Shown here: positions 1 through 6,768 of the stretch, one piece after another | How the letters are laid out: each line of letters starts with the position of its first letter | Position numbering within the stretch: the first letter of the stretch is position 1 | NCBI GenBank assembly: GCA_001873075.1 | Contig: MNYL01000184.1 | Coordinates: 1 to 8,689 of the forward strand | From: Fibrobacteres bacterium CG2_30_45_31 | GTDB lineage: Bacteria; Fibrobacterota; Fibrobacteria; Fibrobacterales; Fibrobacteraceae | Length of the DNA stretch: 8,689 nt | Reading direction: 5' to 3' | Made by a program: the position numbers and the translations under genes | Notes under the pieces: model-generated | The model's database searches: none | What the model saw: the letters and a program-made list of their open reading frames with translations, nothing else | Told to the model about the DNA's origin: nothing

Positions 1-1627
1 AGACCTTTTCCCAACCTGCATAATTAAAACGCTTGTTGTCGCTTTCAAAAATGTTACCACTCTTGTAGGCTTCATAAATAAGCTTGGAAAGGCTACGATC
101 ACCGCGGCTCAAAAAGGCTTCTAAGTGAGAAGTTTCCCACCCGCTCCAGTTAATTTTCACATTGGAATTTTTAAAAAATCGTTCACGAACAAAACGAATG
201 TGCTCCATGGCGGTTTCTTTATCCATAAAGCCCGCCCACTGCAATGGCGTAAATGGCTTCGGAATCAAGATGCCGATGCTGACCGCGATCTGAGCCCCTC
301 TCAAATACTTGCGACTGATTTTCACCAGATTTTCGATAAGCACACAGAAAGCTTCCATGTCTTCGAGCGTTTCCGTGGGGAACCCGACCATGGTGTAGAG
401 CTTGATTTTATTGAAGCCGCTCCCGAAAGCATGTTCAGCCGCATTGTACATGTCTTCATCGCTGATGGTCTTGTTGATCATCTTGCGGAGGCGTTCCGAG
501 CCCGTCTCTGGGGCAAAAGTCGCACTGCGCCCACCCTTGAGCGCCGCCACTTTCCCTGCAAGCGTCTGCCCAAAACTGCTGACACGAATACTCGGAAGCG
601 AAACATCCACGGTATCAAAGAAAGGATCGTCAATGATGGAATCGGTGAGCGCTTCAATCGGCTGATAATCTGCCGTAGAAAGGCTCAGCAAACCGAGTTC
701 CCTTTCTCCCGTTGCTTTAAGACCCGCCTTCGCAAGCTCCAAAACAGAATCCGCATTCAACTCACGACAGGGACGGTACCAGAAACCCGCCTGGCAGAAA
801 CGACACCCTTGCGAACAGCCGCGCATCACTTCCACACTGTAGCGGTTGTGAATAAGACGCATGTTTGCAATCAGATTTTTAACAGGATAATCCGCAGGAT
901 CCAGCTTCTCTAAAAAGAGACGGCGCACGCCATTCGTGTGCTCATAGGAACCTTTCGCAGGTTCTAATGGAACCAGTTGCCCAAACTCACCCGCAGTAAC
1001 CGCCCGGAGTGATGGCACATAAACACCATCCAGCCTGGAAAGATTTTCTAGAATTTCTACGCGAGAAAGTTTGGCCTTGCGGCCTTCGCCCACCACGCGC
1101 ATCATCTGGGGTAACACCCGTTCGCCATCGCCGATGGAAAAAGCATCAAAGAAATCCGCCACAGGTTCCGGGTTCGCCATGGAGGGTCCACCGCCCACAA
1201 CGAAAGGATCGTCTTCGCTACGATCGCGAGACCACGCAGGGATGCGCGCCAATTCGAGAACGTAAGGGACATTCGTAAAATTCAGTTCCGTCTGGAGAGT
1301 AATCCCCACCATGTCAAAATCGCGAACCGGAGTCCATGTCGCATGAGTGTACAACGGAATATCGTAGTGCTTCATTTCGCGGGCCATGTCATCCCAGGGC
1401 GCAAAAGCCACCTCGCACAACAAATCCGGTTCACGGTTCACGCAATGGTAAAGCACGCGGAGGCCGTTATTGGAAAGACCTATCTCGTAGAGATCGGGGA
1501 ATACGAACGCAAGGCTCGCTGTCAGTGTGCTGCGATCCTTGACCACACTGTTGGCTTCGCCGCCCATATAACGGGCAGGGTTCTCTACAGCAGGTAAGGC
1601 AAGTCCGAGTTTGTCAAATATTTTCAC
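1..1627 (-). CDS. B12-binding-type radical SAM protein, TIGR03960-like (3' end cut by window)
   Basis: Translating the minus strand from a GTG at 1627 gives about 542 uninterrupted codons that run off the left edge, so the C-terminus is missing. The N-terminal half (roughly residues 15-200) has the pattern of the uncharacterised 'B12-binding domain/radical SAM' family: NPARYMGGE, FPDLYEIGLSNNGLRVLYH, then VVGGGPSMANPEP near residue 142 and IGDGE near 165. The radical SAM core follows, with the cluster motif C271-S-Q-G-C275-R-F-C278 (CX3CX2C) inside VEVMRGCSQGCRFCQAGFWY, which should hold a [4Fe-4S] cluster for SAM cleavage. Further core motifs are FAPETGSERLRKMINK and FNKIKLYTMVGFPTE. GTG 1627 was chosen because the frame is closed by a stop just upstream (1652-1654) and the next in-frame ATG (1567) would remove the conserved NPARY segment. 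No strong ribosome-binding site is visible. The reaction is unknown; the family is usually a cytoplasmic protein encoded near translation or RNA-processing genes. Confidence 0.88.
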   Translation of the reverse strand, partial: MKIFDKLGLALPAVENPARYMGGEANSVVKDRSTLTASLAFVFPDLYEIGLSNNGLRVLYHCVNREPDLLCEVAFAPWDDMAREMKHYDIPLYTHATWTPVRDFDMVGITLQTELNFTNVPYVLELARIPAWSRDRSEDDPFVVGGGPSMANPEPVADFFDAFSIGDGERVLPQMMRVVGEGRKAKLSRVEILENLSRLDGVYVPSLRAVTAGEFGQLVPLEPAKGSYEHTNGVRRLFLEKLDPADYPVKNLIANMRLIHNRYSVEVMRGCSQGCRFCQAGFWYRPCRELNADSVLELAKAGLKATGERELGLLSLSTADYQPIEALTDSIIDDPFFDTVDVSLPSIRVSSFGQTLAGKVAALKGGRSATFAPETGSERLRKMINKTISDEDMYNAAEHAFGSGFNKIKLYTMVGFPTETLEDMEAFCVLIENLVKISRKYLRGAQIAVSIGILIPKPFTPLQWAGFMDKETAMEHIRFVRERFFKNSNVKINWSGWETSHLEAFLSRGDRSLSKLIYEAYKSGNIFESDNKRFNYAGWEKV

Positions 1628-1717
1628 TCGCCAAAGATAAAAACTTAAAAATCAGAGCAAAAAAAGCATTACTGAAAATGAGTCTGTTTTTAATTCCATT
1701 TTTTTTGTAAACAAGGG

Positions 1718-1745
1718 TTGTCATCTGAAACAAATGTTGTATATT
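1718..1745 (+). promoter_or_regulatory. Predicted sigma70-type promoter for ablAB
   Basis: TTGTCA (1718-1723) and TATATT (1740-1745) each match five of six consensus -35 and -10 bases and are separated by 16 nt. It points towards ablA, with a predicted transcript start near 1752. That would leave a leader of about 190 nt before the preferred ablA start. The gene on the left is divergent, so this spacer must hold promoters for both directions; I could not place a convincing one for the minus-strand gene. Confidence 0.45.
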
Positions 1746-1798
1746 GAAAGTACATCAGCTTCAATAGGCCGTAGATAAGGTTCTGAATGAAGTGTACA

Positions 1799-1816
1799 AA
1801 GTAACACTGGTTACTT
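1799..1816 (+). promoter_or_regulatory. Perfect inverted repeat in the ablAB leader
   Basis: AAGTAAC (1799-1805) and GTTACTT (1810-1816) are exact reverse complements around a 4-nt loop, ACTG. It lies about 50 nt downstream of the predicted transcript start and 125 nt before ablA. It could be a protein-binding operator or an RNA hairpin. The rest of the leader (1752-1940) holds a repeated GGGTTC (1826-1831 and 1870-1875), but I do not recognise a known riboswitch. There is no T-run after the hairpin, so it is not an obvious attenuator. Confidence 0.4.
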
Positions 1817-1940
1817 ATTCGTCATGGGTTCGTCTCAAGAGCGTCGTTATCGGTTAATTATATTACACCGGGTTCTTTGAGGTATGTCCAAAATATTAAC
1901 GTTCGGATTTATTCGGAACAAATCAATTGAGGAGACCTCG

Positions 1941-3260
1941 ATGGAAATTTTCAATAAACATCAAAGGGAAATCGCAACAAAAATCGATCCTACCGCAAAA
2001 ATTACGGAGTGGTGTAACTGGAAATGGCATGTCCAGAATTCCATTAAAAGTATTGAGCAATTTGAAAAATTAACGGGAATTCTTTTTGCTCCTGAAGAAC
2101 GGGAAGAATTAGAAAAAACAAGAACTCATTTTCCCTTATCCATTACACCCTATTACCTCTCCTTAATCAAAACATCAAACTACAGAAATGACCCCGTATT
2201 TAAACAATCCTTTTTAGATCCAAAAGAACTGCTTATCTCTCCAAACGAGATGAAAGATCCTCTTTCAGAAGATCATGACAGCCCCGTTCCGGGAATTACC
2301 CACCGTTATCCGGATAGAGTTTTATTTCTTGTCAGCAACGTCTGTGCCATGTATTGCCGCCACTGCACCCGCAAACGTAAAGTGGGAGACATAGATTATA
2401 TTCCAGATCGAACTCAAATTCTCAAAGGCATTGAATACATTAAAAATACACCGCAGATTCGCGATGTATTACTTTCTGGAGGAGATCCGTTTCTTCTCCC
2501 CGATGACTATCTGGATTGGATTCTTACAGAGCTTCAAACCATTCCCCACGTTCAGGTCATTCGAATCGGCACGCGAACCCCTGTGGTTTTGCCCTATCGC
2601 ATTACAGACAACTTAGTCAACATACTCAAAAAGCATCATCCAATCTGGATCAACACCCATTTCAATCATCCCCGCGAACTGACGGCTTCTGCGCGAAAAG
2701 CATTAGCAAAACTCGCTGATGCCGGCATCCCTTTGGGGAATCAATCGGTCCTGTTGGCAGATGTCAATGACTGTCCGAGAATTATGAAAGAATTGGTGCA
2801 ACGTTTGGTTGCGAATCGTGTACGGCCTTATTACCTCTACCAATGCGATCTTTCTGAAGGGTTGTCTCATTTTCGCACTCCCGTGGGCAAGGGCATTGAA
2901 ATCATGGAAAGCCTTATCGGCCATACCAGCGGATTTGCCGTTCCCACATACGTCATTGATGCACCAGGGGGTGGCGGAAAAATCCCCGTCATGCCGAATT
3001 ACATCATCTCCTGGAGTGTAAACAAAGTCATCTTGAGAAATTACGAAGGCGTCATCACCACCTATCAGGAACCAGAGAATTATTCCAACACCATTTGCAA
3101 ACGCAACTGTAAAGAATGCTCTTTGGAACTTGATATTTCCAGCGGAGAAGATATAAATGTGATTGGAGTCGAAAAATTATTATCAGATTCAGATGAAACC
3201 ATTTCATTAATTCCAAATAATAACGAGCGGATCGAAAGAAGGGAAAATTATGGGAATTAA
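1941..3260 (+). CDS. ablA: Lysine 2,3-aminomutase (AblA/KamA)
   Basis: This PLP- and SAM-dependent radical enzyme converts L-lysine to L-beta-lysine. The product is 439 residues against about 416 for the Clostridium subterminale enzyme and aligns with it along nearly its whole length (ITPYYLSL, DSPVPG.THRYPDRVL, RDVLLSGGD, RTPVVLP, NTHFNHP, LGNQSVLL). The radical SAM cluster motif is C135-A-M-Y-C139-R-H-C142. R144 matches the substrate-carboxylate arginine, D303 and D340 match the two aspartates that hold the lysine side-chain amine, and K347 in PGGGGK matches the PLP lysine. These residues favour lysine over glutamate as substrate and separate it from EpmB-type proteins. The C-terminus carries CKRNCKEC, equivalent to the zinc-site cysteines, but the partner cysteine 268 of the clostridial enzyme appears to be leucine here. 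ATG 1941 is preferred because GAGGAG (1929-1934) lies 6 nt ahead; ATG 1884 in the same frame would add 19 residues but has its GAGG almost touching the start. Confidence 0.95.
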   Translation: MEIFNKHQREIATKIDPTAKITEWCNWKWHVQNSIKSIEQFEKLTGILFAPEEREELEKTRTHFPLSITPYYLSLIKTSNYRNDPVFKQSFLDPKELLISPNEMKDPLSEDHDSPVPGITHRYPDRVLFLVSNVCAMYCRHCTRKRKVGDIDYIPDRTQILKGIEYIKNTPQIRDVLLSGGDPFLLPDDYLDWILTELQTIPHVQVIRIGTRTPVVLPYRITDNLVNILKKHHPIWINTHFNHPRELTASARKALAKLADAGIPLGNQSVLLADVNDCPRIMKELVQRLVANRVRPYYLYQCDLSEGLSHFRTPVGKGIEIMESLIGHTSGFAVPTYVIDAPGGGGKIPVMPNYIISWSVNKVILRNYEGVITTYQEPENYSNTICKRNCKECSLELDISSGEDINVIGVEKLLSDSDETISLIPNNNERIERRENYGN

Positions 3261-4074
3261 TTTTATTGGCAAATCAAAAATTTCTCATGACAAAGAAAAC
3301 TCACGAGTCTATTTGATGTCGTTTCATCCTGACGATTTTCCAAATATTATCGATGCTATGGATCAAATTGCAGAAGCCTACAATTACACCAAACTCTTCG
3401 GCAAAATTCCAGCCAGATTTGTACCTGCCTTTCTCCAAGCCGGACACCTTACAGAAGCAATCGTTCCCAGACTTTTTAACGGAAGTGAAGACGGCTTTTT
3501 TATGGGAAAATACAGGAGCACGGAACGTCTGCTTCCCGAAACAAAAGCATTAAAGGATTTTCAATCGCTTCTTTTGAAACCCGTAAAAGTATCGCTCCCT
3601 CCTCTGGAGCCCAGTTACACTATTGAGCCTTTGAATGTCACACACATTCCGCAGATTCTTGAAATTTTCACATCGATTTTTGAAACTTACCCACTCCCTA
3701 TCTTTGATTCTCATTTTCTGGAAGAAAGCATTCTGGAAGATAAAAATCCCTATTATGGGGCCTGGCACAAAGGAAAGCTGGTCGCCCTTTGTTCTGCAGA
3801 ATGCAACCGCGAAGCTCAAAATGCAGAATTGACAGATTTTGCAGTGCTTGATTCCCATAAAGGAAAAAATCTTGGAGCCCATTTACTCCACCGCTTAGAG
3901 AATCACTTTTTTAAAAATGATATTAAGACTCTTTTTTCCATTTCGCGATTACATTCCATTCCTATGAATCGCATTTTTCAAAATGCAGAATATCATTATG
4001 CAGGAACACTCACCCGAAACACACAAATTTGCGGTGCTATTGAAAGCATGAATATCTGGTACAAGTTAATCTGA
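3250..4074 (+). CDS. ablB: Beta-lysine N6-acetyltransferase (AblB)
   Basis: This GNAT-family enzyme should transfer acetyl from acetyl-CoA to the epsilon nitrogen of beta-lysine, making the osmolyte N-epsilon-acetyl-beta-lysine. The protein is 274 residues, the usual size for AblB. The N-terminal part (about 15-95) has the AblB-specific pattern SRVYLMSFHPDDFP, KLFGKIPA and EAIVPRLFNGSEDGFFMGKY. The GNAT fold occupies about 115-274, with the acetyl-CoA loop at residues 203-210 (HKGKNLGA). This loop departs from the standard Q/R-x-x-G-x-G/A, having lysine at the first position and asparagine where the first glycine is expected. The ATG lies inside the last codons of ablA (11-nt overlap), with GAAGGG about 6 nt upstream, so the two genes are almost certainly co-translated. 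No membrane segment or signal is present, which fits a cytoplasmic enzyme. The assignment rests on both the family pattern and the ablA neighbour. Confidence 0.92.
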   Translation: MGINFIGKSKISHDKENSRVYLMSFHPDDFPNIIDAMDQIAEAYNYTKLFGKIPARFVPAFLQAGHLTEAIVPRLFNGSEDGFFMGKYRSTERLLPETKALKDFQSLLLKPVKVSLPPLEPSYTIEPLNVTHIPQILEIFTSIFETYPLPIFDSHFLEESILEDKNPYYGAWHKGKLVALCSAECNREAQNAELTDFAVLDSHKGKNLGAHLLHRLENHFFKNDIKTLFSISRLHSIPMNRIFQNAEYHYAGTLTRNTQICGAIESMNIWYKLI

Positions 4075-4144
4075 TATCTATGCGATGGCCTCACGGATCA
4101 CCAGGGAATATTCTTTCTAGTGGTATAGATAGAGGGGATCTCTA
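4075..4144. other. Convergent spacer between ablB and the ferritin-like gene, with weak hairpins
   Basis: The spacer between the two converging genes is 85 nt. TATCTAT (4075-4081), directly after the ablB stop, is complementary to ATAGATA (4125-4131), and a smaller hairpin TAGAG/CTCTA (4130-4134, 4140-4144) lies beside it. The two hairpins share bases and exclude each other. Neither is GC-rich or followed by a T-run, although the lysine-rich tail of the opposing gene gives a T-tract near 4165-4176 on the plus strand. A shared terminator is possible but not shown. Confidence 0.2.
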
Positions 4145-4159
4145 AATGATAGATCGCTT

Positions 4160-4627
4160 CTATTGTTTCTTTTTTTCTTCCAAAAGTGCGACGTTCATTT
4201 CCTGAGCGTGCCTTTTGGTATCTGCGGCAAGTACTGCTACCACATGCGCAATTTCAGGAGGAATATTCACATTGATTTTTGACAAATATTTTTCAAGCAG
4301 AGCATCCTCAATATCCTTTGAAAAGGCATAAGCCTTGAGCAAAGTGGTTCCACTGACGTTCATGCGTTCCCGTTCCTGTGTTACAAAGTCAATAGAAGAC
4401 TGAATTGCAACCAAACTCAAATGGCTATTATCCGTAAACCAAGACACATAAGCTTCGTTAAGTTCGAGTGTTTGCAAAAAATCCGCATGTCGCTGTTCTT
4501 CACTCGCAATTTTCAACCAAAAATCTTTTTTCTGTGGAAAATATTCTGCAAAAAAATCATATAACTGCTTAATGACCAACTCGTGCTGTTTCAGTAATTC
4601 AAGAACACCGGCGGTTTGTGATTTCAT
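4160..4627 (-). CDS. Small ferritin/rubrerythrin-like four-helix protein
   Basis: The 155-residue protein is predicted to be almost entirely helical, without a signal peptide, and has the layout of a ferritin-like bundle. Helix 1 contains E16 (KQHELVIKQLYDFFAEYF). Helix 2 has the classic metal motif E43-E44-Q-R-H47 within FWLKIASEEQRHADFL. Helix 3 has E107/E112 (KDIEDALLEKYL) and helix 4 has D136-T-K-R-H140. The first ExxH is intact, but the second reads T-K-R-H with an aspartate one residue earlier, so the second half of a di-iron site may be altered. It lacks the rubredoxin-like CxxC domain of true rubrerythrins. The tail is lysine-rich (KKKKQ). The ATG is supported by GAGGAG about 9 nt upstream. 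A role in iron or oxidative-stress handling is an inference from the fold; the exact subfamily is not recognised. Confidence 0.75.
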   Translation of the reverse strand: MKSQTAGVLELLKQHELVIKQLYDFFAEYFPQKKDFWLKIASEEQRHADFLQTLELNEAYVSWFTDNSHLSLVAIQSSIDFVTQERERMNVSGTTLLKAYAFSKDIEDALLEKYLSKINVNIPPEIAHVVAVLAADTKRHAQEMNVALLEEKKKQ

Positions 4628-4710
4628 AAACTTCGTCTCCTCGGAGGAAGTAAGGACACCTATAAAAATTGGTTTGCGACCGTGGAATCAAGCGAGTATT
4701 GTGCAAAACG

Positions 4711-4745
4711 AATGTAGCATTGACATGTTTAATTGTCAATGCTAC
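4711..4745 (-). promoter_or_regulatory. Predicted promoter with overlapping 12-bp inverted-repeat operator for the ferritin-like gene
   Basis: On the minus strand a perfect -35 TTGACA (plus-strand 4734-4739) is followed after 17 nt by TACATT (4711-4716), a four-of-six match to -10. The start of transcription would be near 4704, about 77 nt before the ATG. The same DNA forms a perfect inverted repeat, GTAGCATTGACA (4714-4725) and TGTCAATGCTAC (4734-4745), around an 8-nt centre. A symmetrical site covering -35 to -10 is where a dimeric repressor would block polymerase. The regulator is not in the window. The same repeat could also fold as a strong hairpin belonging to the neighbouring palindrome-rich block. 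Confidence 0.5.
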
Positions 4746-5125
4746 TGAGTGCAGCGAACATGCTTGCATGCCCATTGCTGAGTTGCACCAACAAGTGCGC
4801 AAGTACAAAAGTGGCTAATACCACGCAAGGTGAGTGTCGCACAACCGAGCTTGCTTTGGGTTGTATGACGGAACCGCAATGGTGACGCAAGGCGTCTATA
4901 ATGACGTTATTGATGCCTTCGGCGCCTCAATCACGATAGCAAACGAGTTTGCTATCAGGGTACTCGGCTTTTGCAACAGAACGAAGTGCACTATTGCGTG
5001 CGTCACAGTCGATTTGTTGCGGTGTCACGTTGTTCCATCCTCACCCCTGCGGGGCTACAGATCAGCTCTGCGAAGCCTGATGTTCCCCAGAGGAAACCGG
5101 CTTCTGGTCATAGAAAAAGAATTTT
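4746..5125. repeat. Palindrome-rich non-coding block (tandem short hairpins)
   Basis: This stretch between the FISUMP gene and the ferritin-like gene has no credible protein but is packed with inverted repeats. From left to right: CATGC-TT-GCATG (4759-4770), nested in GTGCAGC (4749-4755) with GCTG (4777-4780) and GCAC (4785-4788); GTGC-GCAA-GTAC with one G-T pair (4795-4806); GTGG/CCAC (4811-4824); GTGCG/CGCAC (4795-4799, 4838-4842); ACAACC/GGTTGT (4841-4846, 4859-4864); GACGC-AAG-GCGTC (4884-4896); a perfect 10-bp GATAGCAAAC-GA-GTTTGCTATC (4935-4956); CCCC-TGC-GGGG near 5045; a bulged ATCAGCT/AGCCTGAT near 5060-5082; and CCAGA/TCTGG near 5090-5110. Many have tight loops such as AAG, GCAA or GA. 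It could be a structured RNA, a decayed element or a cluster of protein-binding sites. I do not recognise it as a known repeat family. Confidence 0.55.
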
Positions 5126-5165
5126 TAGAGGTGGGCGATAGTAAATTTCAAGAAATGAAGTGCAT

Positions 5166-6623
5166 TCAATCCGCTGTTTTTATGCAGCGGATTGATACAA
5201 AGCTATTTTTTGTCAATGAATAAGTAAACTCGGATATCCCCGCTACATCATAATTCATTTGAGGATAGGCCTCAATACCCGACGAAGCGCCCTGCTCCTC
5301 TAAATAAGCGAAATGGGCCTTTTCTCCAAAATCAAAAAATTCTTCATCAGAAAGAGAACCCGCAGGGAAAATGGAAAATCCCGTTCCATTGGCACTATTG
5401 GCATCCTTATTTTCTAAAAACCAACCACTAACAGAAAACAGAGATTTCGCCCTATTCCCAATAAACAAAACGTTCCAATCTTCCAAAGAAGGTAAATGCC
5501 AGCCATCAGGACAAATATCCTTATTGGCGACCTGTAAAGACGGAACAGCATATAATCGTCCAGCAATTGCGCAAAGTCGTTCATCATTTTGATAGCACAC
5601 AGACAAACTATCTGCATAGTTTAAGTTCTCAGCCATCCAAATTTTTCCGTTCATTTCAACAGTCTTATAGGACGCGCCGTCTCTCTTATCAACAAAAAAA
5701 TCATATTCCACTTTAGAATTCAGCAAATCTTCTTTATCCTGAAATTTTCCAACGAATCCACCCTGAACGCACCGGATAATACCATAAGAATCCGTTTCAA
5801 AATCAGGAATAATCTCTTTGTTAAATTGTTTAGCCGCATAATTCAACGTCCACGTAGAATTCGAAAAGCAGCAGGAATTCGAATCTGCCGCTGCCGTAGA
5901 CCAGTAAAAAGCCGACATCGTAAGTGCAGAAAATCCAAATCGATTCGTTCCAACAGAAGAATCAGGGCAATAAAGTCCCAGAACCGTTTTCATAGAATCA
6001 TTGTCAGAATAAGTGTCACAAAGTTTAAGAAACTTATCATTATATAAATTTTTAGGGACATAAAGCTTAGAAGACATCAAATTCGCAAGCACATCATTTT
6101 TTTTATCGCTTTCCTTTATAAAATCAACTAGATTCTGCCAATCACTATCTGATGGAATCCGCCAACCATCAGGACAAACGCCTTGGTAATCCATTGGGTA
6201 AAAAAATCCAGAAAAAGAATCCAATTTGTTTGAATCCAACTGCGTGATAACCAATTTATGATAATACCGACCCAAGGTGTTACAATCCTGATCTGCGCTA
6301 TCAACGCACTTCGTTTTACCTATCAAAATAGAGTCTTTTAAACTATCAGCATAATTCAAATTTTCCGCCATCCAAATACGATTTCCGATAGATACTGTTT
6401 TATAGATCTTTCCATCTCTCGAATCTTCCAAAGTTCCATATTCCAGGCCAGAGTTTAAAAAGTCCCCGTTGGAAAATGCAACGAAGGAACTGCTAGAATA
6501 ATCAAATTTTTCTGAACTTGAACTTTCTTTTGCCTGTTCAGAGGAAGCTTCATCGTCATCACCGATACAGGCAACAAAAAACAAAACAGCAAAAGAGAAA
6601 GATAAAATAAGTAGTTTATTCAT
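5166..6623 (-). CDS. Lipoprotein with two FISUMP domains
   Basis: The 485-residue protein starts MNKLLILSFSFAVLFFVAC, a lipoprotein signal with lipobox FVAC; C19 would be the lipidated residue, so the protein should be anchored to a membrane and exported. A serine- and acid-rich linker follows (about 20-55). Two copies of the FISUMP domain come next: copy 1 about residues 62-288 (DSRDGKIYKTVSIGNRIWMAENLNYAD, CPDGWRIPSDSDW, IIRCVQGG) and copy 2 about 307-485 (DKRDGASYKTVEMNGKIWMAENLNYAD, CPDGWHLPSLEDW, VSIRCIK). The copies use different synonymous codons for the shared IWMAENLNYADSL, so the duplication is not recent. ATG 6623 was chosen over an upstream in-frame start at 6710 because it begins the signal peptide and has GAGGA 8 nt ahead. 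The domain's function is unknown; it is abundant in Fibrobacter surface proteins, so a cell-surface role is inferred. Confidence 0.92.
   Translation of the reverse strand: MNKLLILSFSFAVLFFVACIGDDDEASSEQAKESSSSEKFDYSSSSFVAFSNGDFLNSGLEYGTLEDSRDGKIYKTVSIGNRIWMAENLNYADSLKDSILIGKTKCVDSADQDCNTLGRYYHKLVITQLDSNKLDSFSGFFYPMDYQGVCPDGWRIPSDSDWQNLVDFIKESDKKNDVLANLMSSKLYVPKNLYNDKFLKLCDTYSDNDSMKTVLGLYCPDSSVGTNRFGFSALTMSAFYWSTAAADSNSCCFSNSTWTLNYAAKQFNKEIIPDFETDSYGIIRCVQGGFVGKFQDKEDLLNSKVEYDFFVDKRDGASYKTVEMNGKIWMAENLNYADSLSVCYQNDERLCAIAGRLYAVPSLQVANKDICPDGWHLPSLEDWNVLFIGNRAKSLFSVSGWFLENKDANSANGTGFSIFPAGSLSDEEFFDFGEKAHFAYLEEQGASSGIEAYPQMNYDVAGISEFTYSLTKNSFVSIRCIKTAD
5167..5194 (-). other. 10-bp hairpin overlapping the 3' end of the FISUMP gene
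   Basis: CAATCCGCTG (5167-5176) and CAGCGGATTG (5185-5194) are perfect reverse complements around an 8-nt loop. The hairpin sits on the last nine codons and the stop. It is strong enough for a terminator stem, but no T-run follows on either strand within a few bases, so it may instead protect the 3' end of the message. A small ATTTC-AA-GAAAT palindrome lies just beyond it (5145-5156). Confidence 0.4.
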
Positions 6624-6768
6624 TTTCCTGATCCTCTTTTTAATTGTGCAACTTCTAGAGAAATATTCGGTACAAAATCTACACGAAAGAACAGTTTTTA
6701 TTCTCAACATTATGAAAATAATAGCGAAGTTTCACATTTTTTATTGTCTCTTTAGAATCATTCGTCAC

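Noticed and set aside
125..913. Plus-strand open frame of 262 codons
   Set aside because: It is antisense to the well-supported radical SAM gene, which carries the conserved motifs; the product looks like an arginine/histidine-rich shadow translation.
1884..1940. Longer ablA beginning at ATG 1884
   Set aside because: The GAGG sequence is only one or two bases from this ATG, whereas ATG 1941 has GAGGAG at good spacing and gives a length closer to known enzymes.
1752..1940. Lysine, c-di-AMP or c-di-GMP riboswitch before ablA
   Set aside because: None of the conserved core sequences I know for these classes could be found by eye.
4746..5125. CRISPR array or integron attC site
   Set aside because: The palindromes differ in sequence and length, with no regular direct repeat and spacer pattern, and no cas or integrase gene is present.
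4834..5223. Plus-strand open frame of 129 codons starting with GTG
   Set aside because: It overlaps the end of the FISUMP gene, runs through the hairpin block, has no properly spaced ribosome-binding site and its product has no recognisable family pattern.
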